Source: Aporrectodea caliginosa (Eukaryota > Annelida > Clitellata > Crassiclitellata > Lumbricidae). From it: a stretch of DNA of 64,000 bases. This document shows positions 46,628 through 56,174 of the stretch, piece by piece. Numbering within the stretch: the first letter of the stretch is position 1; every line of letters starts with the position of its first letter. The notes below the pieces were generated by a model that had not been told where the DNA came from, did not search any database, and saw nothing but the letters and a program-made list of their open reading frames with translations. Position numbers and translations under genes: made by a program. The DNA lies in the NCBI GenBank assembly GCA_020284085.1, contig JACEVL010000495.1, forward strand, positions 2,191,028-2,255,027. Reading direction: 5' to 3'.

Positions 46628-46877
46628 TTAGCCCCAGCTGGAGCAATGTTGTATTTCACACCAAGTCGATCAAGTCTGAGGAACTCTTTGTAACCCATGA
46701 GATTGGCGAAGGCTTGCCACTCCCCTTTCAGCGTTTCATTCCGGATGACTTCGTCTGGTTCCGTTTCGAAGCTTCCGCGGTGCCACGCTCTTTCTGCCAG
46801 AGCAACCAGACGTGGGAAGATCATGTAGGTGAGATTCTGTGGAGGGGTCACTGAGCTCCACAGTTGTCCCTGAATTC
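46628..46877 (-). CDS. Beta-N-acetylhexosaminidase exon: end of GH20 barrel
   Basis: A 250-bp exon. The acceptor is ATATTCTTCAG before 46877 and the donor is GTGCGC after 46628. It begins with the last two bases of a Gly codon and encodes IQGQLWSSVTPPQNLTYMIF, then PRLVALAERAWHRGSFE. G-Q--LWSE-----, PR--ALAERAWH is the last conserved block of GH20 and includes the substrate-binding Trp. It ends in LGVKYNIAPAGA plus two bases. Reading through the donor would meet a stop two codons on (CA-stop). The splice to CHB_HEX_C fits better, because phase and homology both continue. Confidence 0.93.
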
Positions 46878-47876
46878 CTGAAGAATATCATATAAATTAC
46901 TAAGTTTAAATTTCTAGAATTATAATGCCAATGGTCAAATGAGCTTCAACGTGTGAATGAGTGAGAGAATGAGTAAATGAGTGAGTGATTGAGTAGGATA
47001 AAGAGGTTGAATGATAGGTAGGTGGGAAGTATATAAGTTGCTAGAAAAGTAATTAAGTGAATAGGTGAGTAAGTAAATGCGTGAAGTTTCATATCCTATA
47101 CATCGTGCAATAATATTCCTCAAGTCATTCAAATGTAGCCAGGGCCGGTCTCAGACACGTTCAAAGTGTTCAACTAAATAGGATCGTATACGCAGGTTTC
47201 AAATGTTCAACCGAAGGGGGCCACTGATTTTAGGAGATCATAAAAATTCTTGGCCTGCCTTTTTTTGTTCAATTGAAACTGGTGTAAATGACGGCCGCAG
47301 CCATAGTCCGTAACTCACTGCTCAGCGGAGCCCAATAGTGTAAAGTAACGATTCAGTAATAATTGACGAAGTAATCTTGATGCTGAATGGTCGCTAGATC
47401 ACGCTTATGTACTTATTTAATATTTCTTCACAGTTTGCACGAGTAAGGTTTCCCAACTAGGAAAATACTTACATGCTATTTTATTTTAGTCAAGTTACAC
47501 GAGTAACGTAACCTTAATAGGTAGGAAGGGAAGAGCGCTGGAAGAAGGAAGGGATAGGACCGCAAAATTAAGGTGGAACAAGAACTCGACAAGGCTAAGG
47601 TCACATCTGACCTTAGCAAAGGGACCACTCAACCGAGCTGCTCGTTTTACAGTTCCGTCCTGTCAGTTTTGCGTTTTGAACCAACACTGAAAAACTTATC
47701 AAGAAACTCTGATGATCTCATGCATGCATTGATTTGACTGAATGTACAAGCTGGTCTCCTTGATGTAGGTTTTGTGGTTCATTTCGAGAAATTTCCGAAA
47801 TAATTTTATACATTATATTTACAATATAGTAAAGTGCAGGACTCAACAATACGCTAAAGAGTAAAGATTAAGATAC

Positions 47877-48120
47877 CAATGATGTTTGCTCTGCTCTGTT
47901 CGTCTTCCAAAGGCGGACATCCGTACAAAGCGCAAACGTTGGATTTATTGAGTGATTGACCATATCCGTTAACTCCAATGTTTTCGTAGATTGAATCGGG
48001 CATGAAGCCGAACACTTTCAGTGGTGAGGTGACCCTGGTGGCCCAGTAAAGTCCTCGGTCTTCTGGATCTGCCTCAGATGGATGGTCGAAATAGAGATGA
48101 GTTGCGTGGGCTATGATGAC
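47877..48120 (-). CDS. Beta-N-acetylhexosaminidase exon B (cassette 1)
   Basis: 244 bp, 81 codons plus one base. The acceptor is CTGTTTACAG before 48120 and the donor is GTATCT after 47877. It encodes VIIAHATHLYFDHPSEADPE, then RGLYWATRVTSPLKVFGFMP and GCPPLEDEQSRANIIG. This is the late part of the GH20 barrel: the LYFDHP block followed by the segment containing YWATR. It joins exon A (phase 0) and the exon at 46,877 (G plus GA gives Gly). It lies 769 bp downstream of exon A. Confidence 0.94.
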
Positions 48121-48204
48121 CTGTAAACAGATTCACCAGCGTCAGTAATCCAGAAATAATCAAGAACTTTAAAGACAAACAAAATTAATGACTTCAAAAA
48201 GATC

Positions 48205-48575
48205 TCCACAATAGTCGAGAGTGTTAGAAATTATCCTCAACTTCATGAATTTGTCCGTGCTACCATTCTAGCTCGGATGCTTTATGCGGCCCCGAAATGG
48301 TGGAGGTTTGTTTACCAGGAGAGGCGGCCCGACCTCAGGCAATGATACGACGATTGATCCGTTTCTGATACCTTCCCGACTCATACCCAAGTTTGAAACA
48401 ACTATGCCAGGGCACTGATACCCGTCTTTTGGGGGTCAGTTGAACTGATCCTGGCCATGTTCTGCACAGGCTGTTGCCTCCAATTGAACCTGCAGTCTAC
48501 TCCCTACGTCCACGAACCAACGACAGAATTCTACCTTATCGCAGAAAATTTGGCAAATTAAACTGTTATTATTAG
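48205..48575 (+). mobile_element. LINE fragment (unit 1 copy)
   Basis: The plus strand encodes, with frame breaks, HEFVRATILARMLYAAPKWW, YLPDSYPS and GHVLHRLLPPIEPAVYSLRP. This is the post-RT region of the same broad type as 6,461-7,700. It lies in the intron between exons A and B, in the opposite orientation to the gene, and represents the unoccupied version of the site hit by the hAT element in unit 2. Confidence 0.85.
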
Positions 48576-48888
48576 GATGATTTACTCTTGACCAGAATGT
48601 ACACCAAAGTGCGGTTAACAGTTGGTTTCAATACTTACTTAAATGTAATAGGAGAGATTTGACAGATAGTCGACAAGTGTCACACGGTCATAATTTAATT
48701 TATGTTTATTTACAGTCTTAAAAATCACAGGCTAACATCTGCAGGAATTATGCAACAAAGATTACTTGTGTCTCAATTGAGTTAAGTTTCTACAATTTAA
48801 TATAAAACAATGCACAGGTTTGGTCTTTAGCGGATTCAGTGAGGGTAGTACTTCATAAAGCAAAAGGCTGAACCAACGTTGGACTTAC

Positions 48889-49599
48889 CTTGTAGTCGTT
48901 GTTGGCTAGTTCGTACGCTCTCTTACCCAAGCCCCATTCCCAAATGTTGGCCCAAACAGTTGCGTAGACATTCTGACCCCCGAACGACGACCTGTTGATT
49001 GGCGCACCCTCGTAGTAGACGCCGTCTTCCCAGGCGACCATGTCCAACCCGTGCCTCTCGCATATCTCCGACGCCCTCGTCAAGAAGTACCTGCTCAGCG
49101 CTTCCTTCGACGCATTCAGTTGCTGACACAATGGGGACTCACTCCAGGCCCTAATAGGGACTTCATCTCCGCCCACATGGTACAGGGTCAGTGGCTGGAT
49201 GTTGGCGTGCATTGACTTGACGGATGCCACCACAGTGTCGAGGAAGTTATAAGTCGACTCGATGCAAGGATTGACTGCGGTGTCAGTGAATTTCTGATTG
49301 GAAATGTATTCGGACTTATCCTCAAGATCAGACAAAAGATACTCCGTAGCTGCAGTCTCATTTGTCGATATGTACTTCCGGTAGCGGGCAAGCATGGCGT
49401 TGATAGCGGCGTGGGAGTGGCCAGGCATGTCGAACTCCGGTATAACGCGTACGTGTCTTTTGGCGGCGTATGCGAGGATGGACTTGTATTCATTGACCGT
49501 GAAGTAACCTGTACCAGAGTTGGATAGAGTGGGACCGGAACCAAGTTGTGGCATCAGACACTGGTCTCCTGTCGGATCGTGGCACCGTCGACTGCCCAC
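48889..49599 (-). CDS. Beta-N-acetylhexosaminidase exon A (cassette 1): GH20 catalytic core
   Basis: 711 bp, 237 codons, phase 0 at both ends. The acceptor is CATGTTTCAG before 49599 and the donor is GTAAGT after 48889. It encodes VGSRRCHDPTGDQCLMPQLG, TGYFTVNEYKSILAYAAKRH, RVIPEFDMPGHSHAAINAML and, centrally, YHVGGDEVP. The Asp-Glu pair in HVGGDEV is the GH20 catalytic pair: Glu is the acid/base, and Asp orients the substrate N-acetyl group for substrate-assisted hydrolysis of terminal GlcNAc/GalNAc. MVAWEDGVYY and VWANIWEWGLGKRAYELA supply further active-site aromatics. All catalytic motifs are intact. Confidence 0.95.
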
Positions 49600-49825
49600 C
49601 TGAAACATGAGGATTACATTCGACCGATTTCATTAGATGTAAGCGCTAAAAAATGAAAGTTTTTTAAATTACAGAATCAATTTTTCTCTGCTGATTAGTA
49701 TCTTCGCTATATATAAGTGAGAATGTCTTAGATCTCCTGAAACTAAGAGAGGGCAGTGTTTCTTCGACATTTTCATGAATGAATACCGTCTGGATAAGTT
49801 CGAAATGGTTTACGGTGGAGACCTG

Positions 49826-50202
49826 AAATAGTTTGTTATCTCAGCAGAGAGGCAGTGGGCATACGCCTGAATATCATCAGCATAACGCCGATGAAAAAGA
49901 CCACAGGATATAGGCAAAGGCCCTTTCCCGGACGTGTAAATAATATGGAGCAATGTTCCCAAAACAGAACCCTGCGGGGCCCCAACGCCCGCAGGGACCC
50001 AGGCAGATCAGGAAGTACCATAGACATCATAATTGGTAAGCTCCGATAAGAAGGAGCGAAGCCATTCAAGAAGTTGATCCACCATGCTAAATGACATATA
50101 AAGGCGCTGGAGCAGTATGTAGTGGTCAACACAGTCAAACTCCGAACTGGCATCAAATAAAGCCAAAAGAGAATATGCCCAATATCCATAGCCACATAAT
50201 AC
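49826..50202 (-). mobile_element. LINE RT fragment cut by the duplication breakpoint (unit 1 copy)
   Basis: The minus strand carries SSEFDCVDHYILLQRLYM, LLEWLRSFLSEL and PQGSVLGTLL, with frame breaks. It is the duplicated left part of the element that is longer at 53,899-54,490. Confidence 0.85.
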
Positions 50203-50538
50203 CCTTAATAGGTAGGAAGGGAAGAGCGCTGGAAGAAGGAAGGGATAGGACCGCAAAATTAAGGTGGAACAAGAACTCGGCAAGGTTAAGGTCACATCTG
50301 ACTTTAGCAAAAGAACCACTCAACCGAGCTGCTCGTGTTACAGCTCCGTCCTGTCAGTTTTGCGTTTTGAAACAACACTGAAAAACTGATCAAGAAAGTC
50401 TGATGATCTCATGCACTGATTTGACTGAATGTACAAGACGTAGGTCTTGTGGTGCATTTCGAGAAATTTCCGAAATAATTTCATACATTATATTTACAAT
50501 ATCGTAAAGTGTAGGACTTAACAATACGCTGGCGTTAC

Positions 50539-50782
50539 CAATGATATTTGCTCTGCTCTGCTCGTCTTCCAAAGGCGGACATCCGTACAATGCGCAAACG
50601 TTGGATTTATTGAGTGATTGACCATATCCGTTAACTCCAATGTTTTCGTAGATTGAATCCGGCATGAAGCCGAACACTTTCAGTGGTGAGGTGACCCTGG
50701 TAGCCCAGTAAAGTCCTCGGTCTTCTGGATCTGCCTCAGATGGATGGTCGAAATAGAGATGAGTTGCGTGGGCTATGATGAC
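50539..50782 (-). CDS. Beta-N-acetylhexosaminidase exon B' (cassette 2)
   Basis: 244 bp, same boundaries as exon B. The acceptor is CTGTTTACAG before 50782 and the donor is GTAACG after 50539. I count five base differences from exon B, all synonymous, so the encoded segment (LYFDHPSEADPE, FGFMPDSIYENIG) is identical. It ends one base into a codon, so it can splice to the exon at 46,877 but not to exon A at 49,599, which starts in phase 0. Confidence 0.92.
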
Positions 50783-50846
50783 CTGTAAACAGATTCACCA
50801 GCGTCAGTAATCCAGAAATAGTCAAGAACTTTAAAGACAAACAAAT

Positions 50847-51192
50847 GACTTCAAAAGATCTCCACAATAGTCGAGAGTATTCCAAATTATCTTCAACTTC
50901 ATGAATTTGTCCGCGCTACCATTCTAGCTCGGATGCTGTATGCGGCCCCGAAATGGTGGAGGTTTGTTGTTCAGGAGAGGCGGCCCCGACCTCAGGCAAT
51001 GATACGACGATTGATCCGTTTGTGATACCTTCCCGACTCATACCCAAGTTTTGAACAACTATGCCAGGGCGCTGATATCCGTCTTTTTGGGGTCAGTTGC
51101 ACTGATCCTGGCCATGTTCTGCACAGGCTGCTGCCTCCAATTGAACCTGCAGTCTACTCCCTACGTCCACGAACCAACGACAGAATTCTACC
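50847..51192 (+). mobile_element. LINE fragment (unit 2 copy), left part
   Basis: Duplicate of 48,205-48,575, interrupted after ATTCTACC by the hAT element. It resumes at 52,599. Confidence 0.85.
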
Positions 51193-51349
51193 CATGGGCG
51201 TCCGCAGGGGGGCGCAAGGGGGCGCATGTGCGCCCCTGGATTTTGCGCATATTTGCAGAGACATTTTGATTATTTGTATATTATTATTGCAGCACGATTT
51301 TCAACGTGATTATCGGAAAACACTAAATTCTTTAGGTAGTTATTTATGT

Positions 51350-51560
51350 GGGGCGCGGTGGTATAGGGGTATGTTCGTTGCCTTGCAGCCGGAGGGTTGC
51401 AGGTTCGAATCCACCTCAAGCCGTCCGCGTAGGGACCTTGAGCAAGTCCTTCGCGCACAATTGCTCTGCAATATAATTGCTTCTGCGCCGCGAGGCGTGT
51501 GGCACTTCTGAACTTCGTAAGAAGGGCGATATCAAAGATCAGTTGTATTGTATTGTATTA
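51350..51560 (+). mobile_element. tRNA-like SINE, subtype with (TTGTA)n tail
   Basis: It starts GGGGCGCGGTGGTATAGGGG (A box GTGGTATAGGGGTATG); the B box is GGTTCGAATCC. The head extends through CGTAGGGACCTTGAGCAAGTC. The tail region is CTTCGTAAGAAGGGCGATATC followed by TTGTATTGTATTGTA. It lies inside the hAT element at 51,193-52,598. Confidence 0.88.
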
Positions 51561-52176
51561 AAATTAACACAGAAAGCGTAAGATTAATTAGTAAGATTGT
51601 AGTGTACCGACCGTTAAAATATGGTAGGCCTACAATTGGGACCCTACAATTGAGACCTAGGCTATATCTTTGCTTGGGCGTATTTAAAAAAATATTAACG
51701 TATAGAGTTCTCTCTTGGTAATATGGAAATTCATATTGTCAACCGATACGGCGAAATTCTTCAGTCGTATCGGCTAATTGGTATATCGTATTCCTTGTGT
51801 TGTTTTAGCCGAGATAACAGTTCCGGCTGGTTAACCTCGATCGTAGTCAGGACGTTGTATATATGTGTATGATATATGTAGGCCTACCCTTATATATATA
51901 CCCATATATATATATAATATATATATATAAACATATAATTGACACTGGCTGGAGCGACTAAGTAATCAGCTTCGTATACCTTAGAAAGTTAGATGCCATC
52001 TAACACACGTAGGCCTACTGCCAGATTTTTTACACATAGCCTACCCCGCTAGCTTCGGAACCAGTCCAAGCCTGGATGAGGAATGCGAATCTATTGATGT
52101 CGCACGGGTCGTTAAACTGAAATTTCTACTACTACGCTTTGTGAGTCAGTCGGATAGTATCACAGGAACGGAGAAG

Positions 52177-52422
52177 ATGAACACTTCTGAGTTGGACAAT
52201 TTCGTAGGAACTGTGAAGGTCGACTGCGTTGAGGGTCAAAGAAACTTGGTAGTGAATGGAACAGAAATTTCAGACAACAAAGATGCATTCATAGATAGAG
52301 TGATAAATAAGTTTGGACAAGAACCCATGCAGACGATTGCAATTGTTATTTCAAGAATAAGATCAGATTTCAGTCATATAGAATTTAATTATCATAATAG
52401 TTCTGACAATGAATGTCTATGA
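52177..52422 (+). CDS. Small ORF of unknown function inside the hAT element
   Basis: 81 codons from the first ATG (52,177) to TGA, starting MNTSELDNFVGTVKVD and including FIDRVINKFGQEP. No family is recognised. Codon use is not repeat-like. It could be the N-terminal remnant of an element-encoded protein, a captured host exon, or chance. An open frame precedes the ATG by 12 codons. Confidence 0.25.
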   Translation: MNTSELDNFVGTVKVDCVEGQRNLVVNGTEISDNKDAFIDRVINKFGQEPMQTIAIVISRIRSDFSHIEFNYHNSSDNECL

Positions 52423-52959
52423 ATTTTTTCTCATGTTGTGGGATCCGCGCCAGAGGATCGAGAGGTAGGCTATACCCAGTGCCGAGGGAGCGAGTGTCGA
52501 AGGTGAAGTGATCGGTTGCTTTTGACACCCTATTTACTCCCTGCGACGACTATTTAAAATTTTGCGCCCCCCTAGAAAAATTCCTGCGGACGCCCATGAT
52601 TCTACCTTATCGCAGAAAATTTGGCAAATTAAACTGTTATTATTAGGATGATTTACTCTTGACCAGAATGTACACCAAAGTGCGGTTAACAGTTGGTTTC
52701 AATACTTACTTAAATGTAATAGGAGAGATTTGACAGATAGTCGACAAGTGTCACACGGTCATAATTTAATTTATGTTTATTTACAGTCTTAAAAATCACA
52801 GGCTAACATCTGCAGGAATTATGCAACAAAGATTACTTGTGTCTCAATTGAGTTAAGTTTCTACAATTTAATATAAAACAATGCACAGGTTTGGTCTTTA
52901 GCGGATTCAGTGAGGGTAGTACTTCATAAAGCAAAAGGCTGAACCAACGTTGGACTTAC

Positions 52960-53670
52960 CTTGTAGTCGTTGTTGGCTAGTTCGTACGCTCTCTTACCCA
53001 AGCCCCATTCCCAAATGTTGGCCCACACAGTTGCGTAGACATTCTGACCCCCGAACGACGACCTGTTGATTGGCGCACCCTCGTAGTAGACGCCGTCTTC
53101 CCAGGCGACCATGTCCAACCCGTGCCTCTCGCATATCTCCGATGCCCTCGTCAAGAAGTACCTGCTCAGTTCTTCCTTCGACGCATTCAGTTGCTGACAC
53201 AATGGGGACTCACTCCAGGCCCTAATAGGGACTTCATCTCCGCCCACATGGTACAGGGTTAATGGCTGGATGTTGGCGTGCATTGACTTGACGGATGCCA
53301 CCACAGTGTCGAGGAAGTTATAAGTCGACTCGATGCAAGGATTGACTGCGGTGTCAGTGAATTTCTGGTTGGAAATGTATTCGGACTTATCCTCAAGATG
53401 AGACAAAAGATACTCCGTAGCTGCAGTTTCATTTGTCGATATGTACTTCCGGTACCGGGCCAGCATGGCGTTGATAGCGGCGTGGGAGTGGCCAGGCATG
53501 TCGAACTCCGGTATAACGCGTACGTGTCTTTTGGCGGCATATGCTAGGATGGACTTGTATTCGTTGACCGTGAAGTAACCTGTTCCAGAGTTGGATAGAG
53601 TGGGACCGGAACCAAGTTGTGGCATCAGACACTGGTCTCCTGTCGGATCGTGACACCGTCGACTGCCCAC
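52960..53670 (-). CDS. Beta-N-acetylhexosaminidase exon A' (cassette 2): GH20 catalytic core
   Basis: 711 bp, phase 0 at both ends, with the same acceptor (CATGTTTCAG) and donor (GTAAGT) as exon A. By eye it differs from exon A at about 16 bases, giving only two amino-acid changes: SDLEDK to SHLEDK and SKEALS to SKEELS. HVGGDEV, EFDMPGHSHA and AWEDGVYY are conserved. It is the first catalytic cassette met by a transcript coming from the exon at 55,215, with which it joins in phase 0. Confidence 0.95.
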
Positions 53671-53898
53671 CTGAAACATGAGGATTACATTCGACCGATT
53701 TAATTAGATCTAAGCGCTAAATAAATGAAAGTTTTTTAAATTACAGAATCAATTTTTCTCTGCTGATTAGTATCTTCGCTATATATAAGTGAGAATGTCT
53801 TAGATCTCCTGAAACTAAGAGAGGGCAGTGCTTCTTCGACATTTTCATGAAAGAATACCGTCTGGATAAGTTCGAAATGGTTTATGGTGGAAACCTGA

Positions 53899-54490
53899 AA
53901 TAGTTTGTTATCTCAGCAGAGAGGCAGTGGGCATACGCCTGAATATCATAAGCATTACGCCGATGAAAAAGACCACAGGATATAGGCAAAGGCCCTTTCC
54001 CGGACGTGTAAATAATATGGAGCAATGTTCCCAAAACAGAACCCTGCGGGGCCCCAACGCCCGCAGGGACCCAGGCAGATCAGGAAGTACCATAGACAAC
54101 ATAATTGGTAAGCTCCGATAAGAAGGAGCGAAGCCATTCAAGAAGTTGATCAACCATGCTAAATGACATATAAAGGCGCTGGAGCAGTATGTAGTGGTCA
54201 ACACAGTCAAACTCCGAACTGACATCAAATAAAGCCAAAAGAGAATATGCCCAATATCCATAGCCACATAATACAGGTCAGATTTTAAAAAAGGCTAAGA
54301 AAAAGGGTTTCAGTGGAATGGTTCTTAAGAAACCCAGATTGATAGGAAGGGAGCAAGCCATTTCCATCCAAGTAAGCAATCAACTGATTAGCTATGATAT
54401 TTTCAAGAATTTTGGATAAAAATTTTACATTGGCGATCGGGCGATATAGCCTATCTTCCGTTTGACTCAGAACATCTTGACTGTTTCTCA
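53899..54490 (-). mobile_element. LINE RT fragment spanning the unit 2 edge
   Basis: The minus strand reads RPIANVKFLSKILENIIANQ, then LLPSYQSGFLKNHSTETL, FDCVDHYILLQ and PQGSVLGTLL. These are RT blocks 1-4 of a CR1-like element, with frame breaks. The duplication boundary (54,274) lies inside it, so the LINE predates the duplication. Same orientation as the hexosaminidase gene. Confidence 0.9.
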
Positions 54491-55214
54491 TGGCGGATCA
54501 TGTGAACTTTATTTGCAAGTCCTGCTGCTGCCTGCCGCGCCAGATATTTGTCATACAATGAGAGCATTATATAATCGTATAATACTTAAATAATAAATCC
54601 TACACTGAGCATTGCGGTTGGTCCGCCACACATCTTGTTTTGTACAAATCGTCAGTCCAAAATTAACGGAACTTTCTCCATTGCAGATGTGCCTTTCGCA
54701 TTCAGTTCAGCGTATGGCATATGTAAAATTCTACACCGTATCTCTCTTTATTTGGGATTAATTATGGAGATGATGGCGACGACGATTATGATCATGATAT
54801 CAATCATGACACCCCATATCTGCACCATGCACAAAGGTGCCGATGAAGATATGATTGTTTGTGTTAATACAATTCTAAAACCAAACAGCATTTTCCCACA
54901 CTTCTTCTTAAAACTAATAGCACCTGTGCGTTTATGATAAATTCACATCAGACGCCATACAAACGCTTTTCTGCAGTTACAAGTACAGTTACATTTCTTT
55001 CTTTGGGATGAACTGTTGCAGGAACCAAAATTTGTAATTGTTAACTTGAGACTGAAACTGATGCACAGTTCAGAAGCATTGTTGCAATTGCCGAATGAAC
55101 CCCTCATCATGAATGGTCGGTTAAGGATGCAATATAATATACAATTTATGTAGCACCTCATCTACGGCTACGAAGACGCTTTCAGTGTCTACAACTTTCT
55201 GGAAGAGTACCTAC

Positions 55215-55651
55215 CAGCGTGAGTTCTGGAATTTCCGGAATTTCGAGGCGCCATCCTTCGTCGTCTGTGAGGTGGAGATGGAGTTGGTTCATCTTGTAGT
55301 TGGTCATCGCATCGATCAGTTGCCTGATGTCCTCCAGTGGATGGAAGTGTCGACTGACGTCGATGTGCATTCCACGGTATTCGAACCTCGGTCCATCTCG
55401 GACGATTCCGCTGGGAACTTCGTCGCTGTAGTCCGTCAGACTGAGCAGGGACTGGATCGCGTAGAACACTCCGCTCGATGCTCTTCCGGTCAACGTCACT
55501 GCTTCGTTGTCGGCGTCAATCTCCAGCTGGTAAGCCTCAGGGCCGTCGAGGAACTGGGTTCCGTTTGGGTTGGACACTTCTCCGATTTGGAGGATGATTA
55601 TGCGTGAGGAAGGGAGACTTCCTGGAGGAACTATCGTCAGATCAAGGGCGT
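55215..55651 (-). CDS. Beta-N-acetylhexosaminidase exon D: GH20b and start of GH20
   Basis: A 437-bp exon. The acceptor is GTTTTTCATAG before 55651 and the donor is GTAGGT after 55215. It begins with two bases of an Asp codon and ends in phase 0. It encodes DALDLTIVPPGSLPSSRIII, EAYQLEIDADNEAVTLTGRA, SSGVFYAIQSLLSL, then RGMHIDVSRHFHPLEDIRQL and MNQLHLHLTDDEGWRLEIPE. The first half is the GH20b alpha/beta domain. FEYRGMHIDVSRHF and LHLHLTDDEGWRLEI are the opening strands of the GH20 barrel and contribute substrate-binding Arg and Asp. It continues into exon A' or A (ELTL|VGSRRCHD). Confidence 0.95.
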
Positions 55652-55989
55652 CTATGAAAAACAGAGATCGTTAATTCTTCAACTAAGAGCATCCCAGTGT
55701 TTTGGCCTCAGCTACTGCGTCATATCCCTTCATGATATCTTTAATAATTATCACTGAAGCAACATCGTTACAGTGACAATAACGGGTGCCACCATTTGCG
55801 CAGAGATCAAACTCGTTAATGTAATACACGAGTAACTCAATATTATGAAACGTCATGCGTGTCATATGGCGTTGATTAAAATGAGATCAGGTAGGCCTAT
55901 GGTATAGTTTAGTGAGTTAAGGAAGGATTGGGTTGGGGTAGGGTACGGGTACAAACTCCGAAAATGGGCGCATGAGTATATCATCTTCC

Positions 55990-56157
55990 TACTAAAGACG
56001 ATCGCAATTTTGTTTCACGAGTCCTATTAAAAAATTATCTACTGAGTGTCATTCTGTCCTAAGTCGCCTTCCTTACTGACGGTATTACTGTTGTAACAAG
56101 CTACGATATTGTGATCTTGATTCGAATAAACGAATTTGATTGATTGATTGATTGAAG
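55990..56157 (+). mobile_element. Probable LINE 3' end with (TTGA)n tail
   Basis: CGAATAAACGAATTTGATTG followed by ATTGATTGATTGA, the same architecture as the 3' end at 17,332. No coding part remains. It lies 18 bp from the donor of the next exon. Confidence 0.5.
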
Positions 56158-56174
56158 GTAGGGTAAGATGTTAC

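Larger units (their letters stand above)
47512..50202. repeat. Tandem duplication, unit 1 (2,691 bp)
   Basis: The unit begins CCTTAATAGGTAGGAAGGG and ends CCACATAATAC, and the same sequence restarts at 50,203. It carries hexosaminidase exons A (48,889-49,599) and B (47,877-48,120), a plus-strand LINE fragment and a truncated minus-strand LINE fragment. The two units differ by roughly 2 % by eye, small indels and one hAT insertion. Confidence 0.95.
51193..52598. mobile_element. 1,406-bp hAT-like element with exact TSD and visible empty site
   Basis: The ends are CATGGGCGTCCGCAGG and the inverted CATGGGCGTCCGCAGG, 16 identical bases. The 8-bp duplication ATTCTACC flanks it (51,185-51,192 and 52,599-52,606). 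The paralogous site at about 48,530 has a single ATTCTACC and no insertion. The interior contains a SINE (51,350-51,560), AT repeats and a small ORF (ATG at 52,177 to stop at 52,422) of unknown function. No transposase motif was recognised, so it is probably non-autonomous. Confidence 0.95.
50203..54274. repeat. Tandem duplication, unit 2 (4,072 bp, includes a 1,406-bp hAT insertion)
   Basis: Second head-to-tail unit with the same start (CCTTAATAG) and end (CACATAATAC) as unit 1. After removing the hAT element and its 8-bp duplication it is 2,658 bp. It carries exons A' and B'. The junctions at 50,202/50,203 and 54,274/54,275 are precise, with only one or two shared C residues. Confidence 0.95.

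Noticed and set aside
46618..46628. Reading the 46,628 exon through to the in-frame stop as the gene's last exon
   Set aside because: The exon end has a GT donor, and the next exon supplies the expected CHB_HEX_C domain in the correct phase. A short isoform ending here remains possible but is not the better model.
47150..47300. CAGGGCCGGTCTCAGA-type possible hAT end
   Set aside because: No matching inverted end or target duplication could be found nearby.
51350..51430. Possible tRNA gene (A and B boxes present)
   Set aside because: It has a long downstream body and a simple-repeat tail, no closed cloverleaf, and a near-identical head with a different tail at 58,922-59,153; it is a SINE.
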